Below, piece after piece: positions 35,471-48,981 of a DNA stretch of 64,000 bases. Every line of letters starts with the position of its first letter. Position 1 is the first letter of the stretch. Source of the stretch: Ignelater luminosus (taxonomy: Eukaryota > Arthropoda > Insecta > Coleoptera > Elateridae); NCBI GenBank assembly GCA_011009095.1, contig VTPC01003810.1:54054-118053 (forward strand), in the 5' to 3' direction. Made by a program: the position numbers and the translations under genes. The notes below the pieces were generated by a model that saw nothing but the letters and a program-made list of their open reading frames with translations, was not told the DNA's origin and made no database searches.

Positions 35471-38400
35471 CATCCGTTACGGGCATTAGGTCACTTTTTC
35501 AGGTTATTCTCGTTACAGATGTAAGAGAAGAATCGCGCTGTATATGGGGATTCCTTACAATGATCGTACTGGTCGCTAAATTTGCTACTTAGTCTAAAGA
35601 AAAAGATTCGCTGCTCGACTCTTCTGCTTAAAGAAAGCTCATACACATAAATCATACAAAGTGCACTGCTAATATGCACTCAAACCTATACACGAAAGTT
35701 CGAACTTGGAATCACATCAGTCAGCTCCAACTGACAGCAACACAAAAAGCTGTTAAATATTAATTAACATTAAAGCGGCTCGTAGATCTGCTCACTGCTT
35801 CACCCAGACATCCAGTTTACAATTGTTCAAGCTCACATAAAACTCATTACTTAAAATACGTCGATAAAATTCCAAAAGTGGTTTTACATTCATTTATTAA
35901 GCAAGCAACTATTATTTCATAAAGCAGATTAAACATAAACACAAATTCGTAGGACAATCATTGTGGGGTTTATAGTTGAAATTTCAATAACAGTAAAATT
36001 ACAACAAAGATTTGAAGAAATCGGCAAAATGTTAAAATAAATTTCACCACCAAACAAATATGTATATAATTCCCCTACCCTCAGCACTTCTGCACGCTAC
36101 AACAGACAAGCGTGTTCTTTTGTTGCTAGTTTTCAAACCTCTCTTATTTTTCGCGCCTTTCTCCCTCACGCAAACCTGAGGCAGCAAGCTCCGCCTATCA
36201 ACGCGCTCCAAACGAGAATTGAAGACCGATTCACGCCCGTACTCAGGTAAATACAAGGCAACCCCCATTTTGAATGGGAAATTTCCAAGGCACGTCAGAA
36301 CATTCTGATGCGGGCTTTAATTCCCGCCAACAACTTGTATCAGTCTACGCGGTAAAACTAAAAGAAAAGATTTCTAAGAAATATCCTTGTCTAGACGGCT
36401 AAATACCCGCACGGGCTTTGACAAGCACCGCGTTGGAATTTCAAGAAATAAATAAAATAAAGAAAGAAATTAATTATTTACCACAAATAAAATCTAAATA
36501 CACCAAATTGATAATTCTAAACAGAATTTTAGAGCTAAAATGAAAGAAATTTCAATGTTATAAAATAACATTACAGAAACCATCAGATGTCGTTTTATTG
36601 TGGCCCATTTACATTAAGGCCAACCTTCTAAAAAGGTTATTGTTCTGTGTTTGTGATACTTTATGGCATACTAATCACAAGAAGAGGCTGTACTTGTCTT
36701 TCCATGTTTTTCTTACCGGAAGTCTAAGAGGTTACTTGCTAGAAAATTCTAGCTTTTACTATTATTTCGAACTTTTACCGATATTTCGGACTTTTACAAT
36801 AACATAAACGAGCTTTTAGATAATTAAATAAATACTCTCTTCAGAATTTTAATCAAAGCCATGTATAAACTGTTTAAACTTTAATGTCAAATTTAGGGCG
36901 ATGGCTGTCAATTCGTTTGTCAGCATCAATCTGTTAAATTATTGTAATTATAATGGGTGTTGTCGTTTCTTGTTAAAAACTACTTTTTAATCGTGGTCGA
37001 TTATTTATAATCTTCCCTTAAATCTGCAGGCACGACTAAAATTTCTTTTTTCATTTAATAACTTGTGATACCACAATAACTCAATATCAGTAGAGAACCA
37101 TTGCTTCCTGATAAAGTTGTGATGGAATCTTCTACTCTGCCTCATCACTTTGTCTTCTAGTCACGTTGTCTTCTTTGTCTCCTTTTATTGTTTTAAAAGT
37201 ATGTAAGTATTATATTGCAAAATATTAAAATAAATGCATTTAATATTAAGAACAGTAGGAATTTTATTTAAATCTATTAGGTTTGGTTTACGGAATAAAC
37301 TCTAAACAAGAATAATAAGTCTCTGACACAGGATTACATGTAAAAAGGAATTCCAGTGGCGCCCGCCTAATTAGTTATTTATTTACACTATTGAATTCAA
37401 CTTTTTCTAAACTTTGATAAACCCAGACTTGGGATGTTATATTATCTATATCCCAAATAGTCAAAAGCTGTATTTGACGCCTATAGACTGGTAGTATTTA
37501 TTTATAGGCAAGAATCTCTATGTCAGATGATCTGGATTTAGTAAAATTAATAAAAAATTTTGTAACAAACGGAATGTTACAAGATGAAATATTTAAACTT
37601 TGAAACAAATCATCTGTTCCATATTCGAGGAAAAACTAAATTTTATTATTGTTAATACTGAATATTTTATAAAGATAAATCACCAGTGTAGAATCTTGAT
37701 TATACTAACAGGATAATACTTCTACTACTAATTGTCTTCCCTTTCTCTATCGTTACTAAATAACTTGAATAAAAGTTTTAAATGATTCTGAAATAGCAGG
37801 ATTAACCTTTACATCTACCTCGCTACAGATATTTATGCACGTAATAAATTTATTTTCCCCCTGAAGTTTCTATCTGTTCTGGTATATAATTTTTAAAATA
37901 AGAGCTCGAGCTATTCTAACATTAAAATTTGCAATTTACATGCAACTTAAAAGGGTGCTTGAAATTCATAGAAATGTCAAAGAATTTTATCGCTGCATTT
38001 TATAGCGATTCAAAGTGTTCTAGGCAATCAAACAAAGATAAAATTCCTATTTTGTATGATTTAAGATTACATTTGTAATTTTAACACCTGCTGCTACATT
38101 TGAAACACCTCCACGATAAAATTAATGCCATTCGTATGTTAAAATTTAAAACGCAAAAGGATCAAATAAAATGTCTGTTTCATATCATTGCTTTTTCATT
38201 CTCAATTTCCCTTTGGGGTTCATTAAGGTAGAGAGACCTATATGCATAACTTAACAATATCAGTTCTAGTTCTCGAATAAATTATTCCACATCCTCTTGT
38301 GCATCTATTCCACCAATAACAAACCATTGTGACACGAATAGGTGACAGAATTATATTCTGAGTATTCTCCTCGGAATTCGCTATGGGATTTGTGTATTTA

Positions 38401-41400
38401 TCAAGTTCTAAAGATATTATACGAGCGCACACCACTTGAAAATGTACAAACTTTCCCGACAACTTCGTCTGGGTCTTAAGTGCCGTTGAATTAAATTTGA
38501 AATGTAAACTGCAAAATCCTTTGTTTAGATTTTATTTAATAATAAATTATGCTACTTACGACATAAAGCACCGACTGCCTAGTTATATTTATTAGTATAA
38601 AATAGTTTTAATCCATTTCTTAACTCCATGTATGCGTCTGTGTGCTGTTTGCATTAAAGGATTCTGTCACGTCAAAGTGTTTTTTATTTTAGTATTCTCA
38701 AAGAGTGCACATTTATGAATGCCTTTTATTTTGGAGTAATTATTTATAGAAAAATAGATAACTTAGTGATAAGAAACGCAGAAATATGTTAAGGTTATGT
38801 TCAAGGTTATTGCATTGGAATATGTTAAACTGACGTTTGTTAAGATTTAAGAGAAGAGAAAGTATTGAATCCAGACCAAGTTTACAATAAAACCTCAAAA
38901 GACACCTTGGCCAACCAAACGACGCGACGGCTAGTTCAAGACTAGAACTTACCACGGGTATCTATCTTATTTAAGAATTCTGTTTATTGCTGTCTTGGAG
39001 TTTTCTTCTCATGGGAGAGAATTTGGTTTATTGTAGAGGAGTTTCCTTAACTTCCGATAACCGGCGCCTTTTCTCATGGGGGACGATTTGTGTTTGTTTT
39101 GTTCATTGTTTTCTCAAGTGGTGAGTAATATTTTGTTTTTATAATGCTACTGAATGCTCTTACATAAAAAGAGAATATTGTATGTAGATATTTCTGTGTG
39201 AAGAAAATTCTCCAAATTAGTCATTTTTGTTAACTACTTACTTTATCGCAACGATTGAGCTTCACGTTTTACATTTGTATTTTTATAACCTAGAACTCCG
39301 AGGACGTTACTAGGTTAGTAACTAGATTTTTGCTGACAGGATACTATACTTTATTTTCATGTAGAACTGCGTCATTATGTCGAAGGCAAAAATGGAAATA
39401 TAAAAGAGAAGTTGGTTTACATTTAGACTTGGCTGTGTATGAACTCCGTCTTCAAAATTCAAGCTAGATAATAGTATCACTAGGAATGGCCTTGTATAAT
39501 CTTCGACAGATACATAAGGGACCTTGAACTAATTGAACGTGAGTAAATAAAGGGAGAATCAATTGGATGGAGAGGTGTGATACTAGTTAACTCGAATTGA
39601 TAGACAACACAACGAAGAGGCCGGCCGCTGCAATTTAATGTGCCTTCCGAATATAAATGCCCGGGCTATTGTACGACCTCAAACTGTCTGCTAATGGGCT
39701 TTTCTTGCGCATCTTTTTACTGAATACATCACAAGAGATTCATACCTATCTGACTGTATTTAAAGGTCTGTTACATTCTTTTAAGGTGTTCTAAAGAAAA
39801 ATTTTAAGTATAGCAAGAAGACAAACAAGTCTGAAATTGATGACGTCACAATTCTATGGTGTTAAATAAATCTAAATGTATAAATGTATAATCAATCTGT
39901 TCCTTTTCCACGCGCTTGAAAAACACGAATCCCTTTTTTGTAACATTTTAACTGCCGTTTTAGCTGTTAAATACCATCTTATTTTTAAATGACATACAAA
40001 AGGTATACTGACAACAAGATAAGGTAACACTGAAACTCTTCAGAGAAATAAATTGAAAGTCATTTTACATTCAAAACGTTTCTGTAGCAAATATCTTAAA
40101 AGAACACGACTGCATGTCAAACAGGATCAAACGTATAAAACCCTCAATGGGGACCGAATTTACTCAAATCAATACGAATACGATTTTTAAGCCACGGAAG
40201 CTTGTATTTCGAACAAAAATTACTCCTTCACGTTTAAAACAGAATTTTTTGTGAAAAGTTAAAATTGAATAAATTTCAAGATAGCTATCACGATAGTATT
40301 AAATTTATTATGTTCGCGAGTCATGCAAATAAGAGGCGTATAAAGTGCAATGCACCTGATTTTAACTTAAAATGCTTTAACTTTTACTACATACTGAACA
40401 CGCAATAAACTTATTAATATTGTTATTACTATCTGATAAAAATAATTTCAAAATAATAACATACTGGCCTAATGCCTGCAAAACCTAGTACAATAGAGTC
40501 ACCATCTAGCACAGTAAAATATTTTAGATCTCCTGAATAAATGCGATAAATGATAGTTGTTAAATATGGTGTAGTGGTATCAAACCAAATCAACAATGAG
40601 TACAACACGTTTTAATATTGATAAATCCAATTAAAATATTGAAACTTTTTCCTTCATGTTTTGTGTTTTTTTGTATTTATTTTCAATTTAAATGTGCGAA
40701 ATTATTATAAAATTCTAGCTGCAACTTAATAATTTTCTGATAAAATCATCCTATTCAATAACCAAAACTGCAATCTTGAATCTTCTAAGACAACGTTTGT
40801 AACGCTTATTATGTGTAAATACAATTGTGTAACGAATGGATTTTAGAACATAATTCAAATATGGTAATCTAATATAAGTTCTGTAGAATCTCTGAATTGT
40901 TTAATACTACTAATTCCCATGCCTGTCAAATATCTAGTTGAACTCTTGTTCTGCATTTAATTACATGCATTAATTGTTTTACAAGTTGATTTATGTTAAA
41001 TTTGTATTTTCAGGTTAAATTACAAAAAACTAACCAAGCTTCTGAAGTAAACAGTCTCATTGAAATTGATAAACCAAACTGAGTTTTTATTGATGTTTAC
41101 ACCTATCGAATTAATCTGATTAGCAAATATTACCAGAAAACATGCAACTAGGTGCCGAAATAAATAGATGCCGTAGCACTTTTGATCGGAACCAATTTCA
41201 ATTGTAACCTGTTTTTAGTTATAAACCAAGAAATTGCGTTTCTTCGATGTCTTCGGGATATCGCAAGCTATGGTTTCTATGACAAAACAAGTTACCAAAG
41301 TACCTGATATTTGGCTTTATAGCTGTAAAGAAAATGAGAAAAATATACGAAAAGGCATTGTTACTCCTACTTTACTTTTATTAGAAGATATAAGCTATTG

Positions 41401-41430
41401 TAATCTTATTTATTTTCTTTAGGAATTATA
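35471..41430. other. Non-coding stretch with two GC-richer patches
   Basis: The first patch (36070-36430) is CpG-rich and holds CTCAGGTAAAT, which looks like an exon/donor edge, but encodes nothing I recognise. The second patch (39615-39700) has GGCCGGCCGC and a TATAAAT at 39652-39658, a possible promoter remnant. TTCTCATGGG(A/G)GA(G/C) is repeated at about 39008 and 39072. TGGCGCCCG occurs at about 37358. The remainder is AT-rich with no gene. Confidence 0.4.
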
Positions 41431-43650
41431 TTTTATCTTTTCCCTGTAAAATAAAAGCCTCTTGTTTAACGGTGTTTTATATTGCATAACTACGACTTGG
41501 TAACATTATTTGTTTTTCGAATTCTCTAACAAAATGTTTTCTTGTATTCTGAGAAGCAATATATCTGAACATTGAATATTGTTAAAATTACCTCTAATTT
41601 CGTATTTTATAAATTTAAATATCCTATTTCCAAGAAATTTCTTCCCTGTATCTTTTAGTTTTATGCTTCTTTAGATCGTTTTATGATCACTTTGCCTAGC
41701 CAGGACAAGATTTATTTTTATGTTTGTTCTGTTAATTGAACAGGGCAATGCTCGAATTTGTGGTCGAACCGCCTCACCCTCTCGTTATCTTATTGAAGGT
41801 TTTGATGTCAGGAATATCCCGGTCAGCCAATAATCTGCCAGACCCATCCCTTTGGGGGTAGAAAAATTCTCATTTCGATCGAGAGTTCAGGAGTTCAATG
41901 GAAGACTGCAAAGTTTGGGACTTAGAAAACCTCGTGTGATATCGGAATCTATTCCAAGTGTTTGGATAGCATCCACGTAGGTGAAAGACAGCCTTAGTGT
42001 GCACGACGCGAATTATTCCTGTCATCGTAAAATATTTATTGACAACTCTTATAATGTACCAGATGTGTCACTGCCGTTAGTGTGTAAATTAAATCTTGCC
42101 TTAGCGGCGGACCTACCAAACTAAATTCACACCGAACTCACAGTTGAATTACCATACCGCCTCTCTTATTATTTAATTTCTTCCAAAGGAACTAGCGTTG
42201 TTATCGCGTTCCTTGTACCTATACCGTTCTGTCAAATCTCTACGAGTTTTGTACTGCTTCGATATCTAAAAACAGTTAAAGACAGCCAACATCTACCTTC
42301 AATCTAAGAATGTATGTGAATGTCGTCCGTCCCTGGAAAATTTATTGTTTAGTCGTAAGAGAAATCTCGTGTAAATCAGTGCAGTGAATTGAGTGTAATT
42401 TGTGCCATAATCTGGATCTCTATTGGATAGTTCCAGTATTTCAGTAAATAATTTTACCCCTTTTAAAACTGAATCTTGTGAAGAAGCTAACGTTGGAGCA
42501 TAACCTCGTCAACTGCAAATGTAGTTGTTTGCGTACCTGTAGTTCATCGTCTCGTCACCAGTAGCTTTAGATAAAATTAACCTAAGATTCACGTTACTGT
42601 AACATCGCTTCATATTAGTGAAAAACTTTGTGATATTCTGTCACTGTAGTGGAAAGTTTGACACATCATTTCACAGTGGTGAAAAACTTTGTAATAATGT
42701 TATTTAAGAGGAATCCGTTGTTTGTTATGTTTTAACGTAAAGTTTCAGTTCTGAAATGTTATTGATCTTTAATAGTTTGATCGTATACAGATAAAACCAA
42801 CAAATTTAGTAACTTAATTCTTGTCTTGTTAGTTTATTCATGCAAGGCTCTGTTAACGTAAATTCTTGTTGTTTTATAACTTTGCAAAATTTGTCTTTTT
42901 TAAAAATATATTTAAACAATTATCTCGAACCAAAGCTAAATGCAAAACACTTGGGGGTGACGACCGCAGTAACATTATCCTTATTTGCATTTAACATTTT
43001 ATTTCATGTGTACTTCCTTCACAGGCAGCCGCCATATTGTGGCCATGTTTATCTCATGTTTACTCGCTTTGCGTGTACTTTATGTAATTGCCTTTTTTGT
43101 TATATGTATTTATGTTAAAACGATTTTCAAGCAGTGTGAACCAGGACCGCTGTAATCTGTTTATTGTACCAATTTAATAATATGCTAATAGATGTTATCA
43201 ACTTACTTCTTGGCTTTTCTTGTAGTATTAGCATACACGTAGATGGTTTCAGTGATCAGCTGCTCCGGAGCCAAGGTACGTTGACCTTCACCTACCTACA
43301 TAATATCAGCTTAATCCCTCATTGGGAGTGTAAGTATCTTAAGAGAGTGCAGTACAATCTCGATTCCGTCTATTTGTGTAGTGTTCGAACCTGTGGTTCG
43401 ACCTTGATAAGCATCTCGCCTACTGACCTAAATACGAAGATCAGCTGCAGGGTCTCCCTTTTGAAATTAAGTCACCGACTTTTTACTGCGGCTGGTGCCC
43501 TCTCGATTCCGAAATCCATAAAGATTATCGTATCAGTACTACCGTCTACAACCAGTCTTTGACTGCCAAAAGCTAGCATTACAGGTGGCATACCGATTTT
43601 ATAAATGGTTGCGTATATAGATGGGTTACTAATCCCAGTTTTGCACGTAA
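41430..43650 (+). mobile_element. LTR-like dispersed repeat, copy B
   Basis: It matches copy A (15.10-17.43 kb) in the same orientation and order: ATAAAAGCCTCTTG, GACAAGATTTATTTTT, CCCATCCCTTTGGGGG, GTGTAAATCAGTGC, TATTGGATAGT, three TTCAC/GTGAA palindromes (42602-42690), GTAAGTAT, GTTCGAACCTGTGGTTCGACC-like, ATCTCGCCTACTGACCTA, CTGGTGCCCTCTC (43492) and GCATTACAGGTGGCATA. Identity looks near 65-70 percent overall and higher in the last 300 bases. It does not look like the second LTR of the same insertion, because the copies differ too much and the 24 kb between them is full of other elements. The primer-site motif has mutated to TGGTGCC. Confidence 0.65.
42602..42690 (+). repeat. Three TTCAC/GTGAA palindromes in copy B
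   Basis: Same triplet and spacing as at 16260-16345. The motifs are TTCATATTAGTGAA, TCACTGTAGTGGA and TTCACAGTGGTGAA. Confidence 0.65.
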
Positions 43651-43689
43651 CACATTCCTTCAAGGAAATGCGTATAAATTTAAGACAGT

Positions 43690-44960
43690 AGTTAATAGTC
43701 TTTTTTTGCCTGTTTTAAGACTTAGTTTTAAAGTTAATTTTATGTTTTGTGAAACACTCATTTCGTCAATTCTCCATTTCAGGCTGTTACCTTTAGTTCT
43801 GTAGACAGGGAGTCTTAATCTCAAAAGTCTCATTGTGCACTTAATTTCTGAACATATGACATCTCTTATTTGTCTCATTTTTTTATATTTTGTGCTTTTC
43901 TTATCCAGTTGAATCCTGCTGTCAATTCCAGGTCGTTGGTCCAGCACATTGGTGTCGTCAATAGGGTAGAATATCGACCCATTTATTGTCTTTGCATCTG
44001 ACTAGATGACGGGCATAGTTCTATTTCAGCGTGGCAATGGTGTCGACTACATCTTTGACTTTTGTTATGCTTTTTATCCAGGTATTGTTCTTTATTTCTC
44101 AAGGATAGACCCAGCATCTGTCGTTCCATAGATCTCTGCGTGACTGCTATTTTGCTAATCGTCTGTTTTGTCATTGTCCACGTTTGACATCCGTAGGTTA
44201 GTACTGGCAGAACACATTTGTCATATAATCCTGACCTAAGTCTCAAAAAGTTATTTTTGTTTTTCAGAACATACCACCCACGCTAATCCTACTCTACGGT
44301 GTAATTCGGCCGTTTGATTTTCTTTGCCTTATTTTATTTGGTATCCTAGATATATGTAGTTGTTAACGTTTTCTATGTGATAGTTTTCAATAGTTATTTG
44401 AGGGTCTGTTTTACACATGACCTTCGTCTTTAAATTTATTTGTAGTCTTGTTTTATTTGTTGTTTTATTTGTTGTTTTATTTGTTGTTATATTTAGTTCT
44501 TCTAGCATGTCTCAAAATTCTTTTGGATGTTCTGAGATTAGAACTATATAATCGGTAAACCGTAGATAGTTAAGTGTTCTGCCGTTTATTAGTATACCTC
44601 TTTTATGCAATTGTAGATGTCTAAATGCTGTTCCTAGGGCTACATTAAATAACTTTGGAGATATGGTGTTACCCTGTCTTATTCCTCTTCCGATATTAAT
44701 TTTATTTGTGTCTTGGTGTAGTTTGACCACAGCTGTTGCTTTCTCATAGATGCATTTTATTAGCACAACGTATCTATGATCTATGCATGCATTTTTTAGG
44801 CTATTCAGAATTATTCAGTGCTCTATGGAATCAAATGCTTTATAAACAAAACAGATATTCTGTTGTTTTTTTTCCATTAACAGGGAGTATTCGCTATTAA
44901 CTTTTTTTTGTTATTCTCTCAATACTTGGTTTTCAACAACTGGTTTATTTCCTTTATTAG
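43690..44960 (-). pseudogene. RTE-type LINE reverse transcriptase remnant
   Basis: On the minus strand, in order, come FVYKAFDSIEH (about 44850, the DxxKAFDS box with its Asp lost), IYEKATAVVKLH, INIGRGIRQGNTISPKLFN (about 44690) and LRFTDYIVLIS (about 44570, where FADD has become FTDY). Then follow LPVLTYGCQTWTMT and ERQMLGLSLRNK (about 44200-44110), DVVDTIATLK (about 44040) and, in another frame, IDSRIQLDKKSTKYKKM (about 43900). The last piece resembles the part that normally precedes LTYGCQTWT, so two copies of the C-terminal region may be joined. The loss of two catalytic-box residues and several stops show that it is inactive. Confidence 0.8.
44449..44484 (+). repeat. 12-bp tandem repeat x3
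   Basis: TGTTTTATTTGT is repeated three times exactly, inside the LINE remnant. Confidence 0.9.
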
Positions 44961-46560
44961 AGAGAGGCACTCAGTATTAATACTTGTTAAGATCATTTGA
45001 AAATTATCGTTTCGCTTAGTGCTACGCTAAGATCTCGTCTAATAATTAATGTAAATATTGTATAAATACTCGTTCTGTTTTAAAACCCTAAGTTACAAAG
45101 TGTATTTCACACTTTGTACCCTTGTATATTTCTTTAGATTTTTAATTTTACCCTATTGATAAATGTTGTTTGTCCCTATTGTATCTATAAATTTAGGAAT
45201 AAAAGTTCTATGGTTAACAGAAGGTTGATCTCTCTCTATCGCTCATGAATAAAAACCAAAGATCTTAAAAATTAAATGTACTTCAATTTCTTTATTTTAT
45301 ATTTCAATATTCGTAGAATTTTGTAGCCCGTGTCAATGCAACAGACACATAAATTATTTTTATGATCTGCCGCTTGACACTATATGCAAATTAGTTTTGT
45401 AGTGCTATCTAAGGTTAAAAGGAGGAGTGTGAGTGAATTACTCCATCTTAGCTATCACCCAATTAACGATATCCTGTGGTCATCCCCACGAATCATTTAA
45501 TTGAGGAGAAAGGACGCTGCAATATGGCGATAGCCAAGCGCCCTTTTTCTTTGCTAGTTTTAGTCAATCAGAATCAAGACACGCATAGATCGGGAGATCT
45601 TCCCCATGAAGTCTTTACAAAAGTCGCGAAATCTATTGAGATTTAGCTATCAAGGTTCTGTAACCTATTCCGTATAATTATTTCCGATTGTAAAAAGCGT
45701 CGCAACCTTCTAATCTTTGTTGATAATAAATTCCCTGTAGAACAGGAAGATATCGTTGGGTTTCTTTTATTATCGTCTACTATCAGACTTCAGACTGGAT
45801 AACAATCTCCATCAGGTGTATACATATCGTACCGTCCCGACGAGTGTTCGTCTGGAGTAAAGTTACCTGGGGTTCCCCAACAACTGATGATTTGGCTCAT
45901 CCAATCAAGGCAGCTTCGTGCCCGCAGTCGCTGGTAATATCGTTTGTTCACCACGTAAGTGAATGTGCAATGCTTACGTTATATACATATATATCGCTGG
46001 ATTTATTATCACTATACAAAAACGTCCAACGAATCGCTAGCTGTAAGTTTATCTTATTGCATATTTATGTCATTTAATCCTTGGAGCAATTACCGTAGAA
46101 ATATTTTATCACAATTGTTAGTTGTATTTCTTAGAAGTTATTGCAAGAGCGAGTTGCCTCTCTTTGCTTATTGCGAACCCAAAGAAGGGTTATCAACAAT
46201 TTTAACAGCTATCTTAATTTAGCCTATCGAATCAATAAACTAAATTTAATTTCTAGTAGGTTTATTGTAAATAAACATAAGTAAAGAAGCTTACTTCATA
46301 TTAGTTTAAGAGTTTATTGTATTATTCAAAATTCGCTGAGTTTGAACCTGTTTGTTTATGTTTAACGTTCAATTAAGATAGTGTTCTTAAGAACAATAAA
46401 TATTTAATCTAATATGAAAAGTTTATTATCGAAATTCTATAAATCATTGACTCACATTTGTTTCTTTTCTGTAATAAGAGTAACAACATTTAAAAGATAG
46501 GTCACGAAATTGCTGACCAACGTTAGTAAACACCGCTGAATTCTTTGTTTGGATTTAATG
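44961..46560. other. Non-coding stretch, possible LTR-like body
   Basis: It holds GGGGTTCCCCAAC and other GC-richer patches (45780-45960) ending at a CACGTAAGTG donor-like site. It may be the 5' portion of copy C, but similarity to copies A and B is not clear here. Confidence 0.35.
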
Positions 46561-47218
46561 AATTCCGTTCATTCGTTGTTACATTTGTTTAGTATCGCTC
46601 ATTTGCATATATATTTGTTTATTGTGTATCTTTGTTGTATGTTTATGTATTTGTATAATACCGTGTTTGTAACCTGAACTTATGTTCTCTTATTTCGTTT
46701 CTTAAGTACCGTACCTGTAAATATTTGTTATTCCTACGTGTGCTAATGGATGCTTTGTTTTAATTTTAACTGTTGTTTAATTCTGTCAGTGCGCGTAGTG
46801 AGATTTTCTTCAGGGAACATAAGGTTCGTGGGAAAGACCTTTGCCAAAATTCGACTGCGAGCACTGCAAGCTAGCCAATATAATAGTAAGTATTGTATAA
46901 TCTATCAGCTGTTGCAGGAAAACCCTATTTGCCTCCTTGGAGGTTATCTTTTCAAGGTCAACCCTACGAATTAGCATCTTAAAGACCGGAATAGTTGGTT
47001 AGTCTTACGATCAGCTGTTCACCTATACCGGTCAAGGTTAACTAAGACTGGTGCCCTCAATATTAAACCTATCGCTACCGTTTCCTGCCATTCAGGTCTT
47101 CTACGACCCCGACCCAATCTCCGATCAAATAGAGCTAATTGTTTCTTAAGGCATACCTTTATTATTTTGTGTTGCGTCATTCTAATAGGGTCACGAAACC
47201 GACTTTTACATGTAACAT
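46560..47218 (+). mobile_element. LTR-like dispersed repeat, copy C (3' part)
   Basis: It shares with copies A and B the tail order TGTAACCTGAAC, GTGTGCTAATGGATG, AGTAAGTATTG, ACGATCAGCTG, CTGGTGCCCTC (47048), AAACCTATCGCTACCGT, AAGGCATAC and a TGTAACA end at about 47212-47218. It is more diverged than A and B are from each other. Confidence 0.5.
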
Positions 47219-47221
47219 ACT

Positions 47222-47465
47222 GCCCTGCAAATGAAAAAGGCCCTAACCCGAAAAATAAACAAAACCAAGTTTAAGGTATTACTGGATTTTTAAATTGAAA
47301 ACTATTTGTATGCAAAGTGAAAAAGCCCTAACTTTGAAAATAAGTAATACAAAACAATTTTTAAAACGCGTTGTCCTATATAAATGTAAAGAAAACCAAA
47401 CACGTTTCAATCAATATCCCAAAACTAAAATGTTCAGAGTTAGGGTCTTTTTGCTTTGTAGGATA
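47222..47465. mobile_element. Small MITE candidate
   Basis: The left end CCTGCAAATGAAAAAGGCCC and the right end (reverse complement) CCTACAAAGCAAAAAGACCC agree at about 20 of 24 positions including the following TAAC. The element is about 240 bases. The left motif also recurs directly at about 47315-47340 (GCAAAGTGAAAAAGCCCTAAC). No coding capacity. It sits exactly where copy C ends. Confidence 0.5.
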
Positions 47466-48960
47466 AGATAATATTTTAGTTTTCTTAGTGTGTTTTGAAA
47501 AATAATCGCATTTGTTCTTAGTTATTTTCGTCTGAGAAGCTAAGAATCACCATACCTTTATTCTATGAATTCTAATTTTCCTATCTTGCTATTATCTTGT
47601 TTTTGTAGTATTCCTAATTATGTTTCGGTAATAAAATTTCTTAACAATGCCTTAAAAGTCTAATTTTTTATTAGTGCACAATTAAACGCTTTTTCCTATT
47701 TCTTTAACAAAAAGTTGATTTTATTTAAAAGAGATTAAAAACGATTTTATATCTGATATTAAAATATTTTTATTTTACCATACTAAAATTCTAATTAACC
47801 CAAGTTAATTTTCCATGCCATTTTCTTAGGCTACTGTTAGGTATATTTTATAGCTTTCTATCATCGTTTTAATAATAAATTGAGAATTTAAAACTTCACA
47901 TAACGATTCTTCTTTGTCTAAGCTCTTTGTGAAGTGGACACGTGTTTGTCGGCTTGTTTTGATGGAGGTCTCTATTGTTCTTGTTAATTTGCATTATTAG
48001 TATATTTCCGTAGTTTTCTTTCTATAAGAAATATCATTTCTTTTAATCAGGCCTAATTCATAGGGCTATTTCTTTTGGAAGTCTTCTTGTGTTTTCCAGG
48101 GAGTTTTACCCCTTTCCAGTTTCTCTGATCTCTGCTGATTGGTTCACGTTTCGGTTTTCTTACCGAGTTGTAGCTCTGGGAAATTTTGCTCAGACTCACT
48201 AGCTAAATTCCGGCGGTCCCGAATATCTTCCTGTGCTCTAATTTGAAATGAGTTTTCTTACCTCGTGCTTTCATCTGGGTGTAGTGTGTCGTTTCTTAGA
48301 GGTGTGGCTGTTTCAACGGGTTACATTTTTGCCAAATTATAGTTCTTGCCGATATCAATTTTGTCCCTAGAATTATTTTTTTACGGAAAGCCTCACCTAA
48401 TTCTGAGGGTAGGTTATTCCAAAGTTTATCTTCGTAGTGCTAGTTGGTATTTTCTACCGTTGGTTATAGTTTCCAGTTCCAGTGGGCTTTCTTGCCTGTA
48501 AAATATAGGAAACTGTAGTGGTTTCGTTATGCGATCCGGCCGACACACTTATTCTGCGGCTGATTGTCTTCGATGTGGTAATCCAGCTTTATTCCCAGAA
48601 ATGATCATTTTTCTCATAATTTAATTTTAACTTTATAGATTCTTATTAAATTTAATCTTATACGAGCGTAGAACATTTTTAGAAATTCTAGAAATTTAAA
48701 ATTCATATCAATTCTTGCAGCATGCTTGATTATTTATTATTGTTTGTTTATTTATATTTTGGCAGTTATTCCGGGTGTCTTGTTCTTCATCATTTTATAA
48801 TTTTTATGTATTATTTATTCAACAGTTATTTTAGTTAGGTTTACTACTTTAATCTATTTGATTGCTGCGTTTTGTATGAAATATAAAAGATTTCAGTATG
48901 TCGGTCGGGGATAAAACTCTTGGGAAGCACAACTATCAGAGCCAACTAAAAAAATGAGTC
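47466..48960. other. T-rich non-coding stretch
   Basis: No gene or repeat end recognised. Confidence 0.45.
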
Positions 48961-48981
48961 TGAATCGTGTAGTGTTACCTG

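Noticed and set aside
43164..43562. 132-codon frame in copy B (and its analogue near 16990-17271 in copy A)
   Set aside because: It lies in the LTR-like tail. The shared peptide reflects shared DNA, and frames shift between copies.
15100..43650. A single 26-kb giant retrotransposon bounded by copies A and B
   Set aside because: The copies are too diverged for a pair made at one insertion, and everything between them is unrelated elements.
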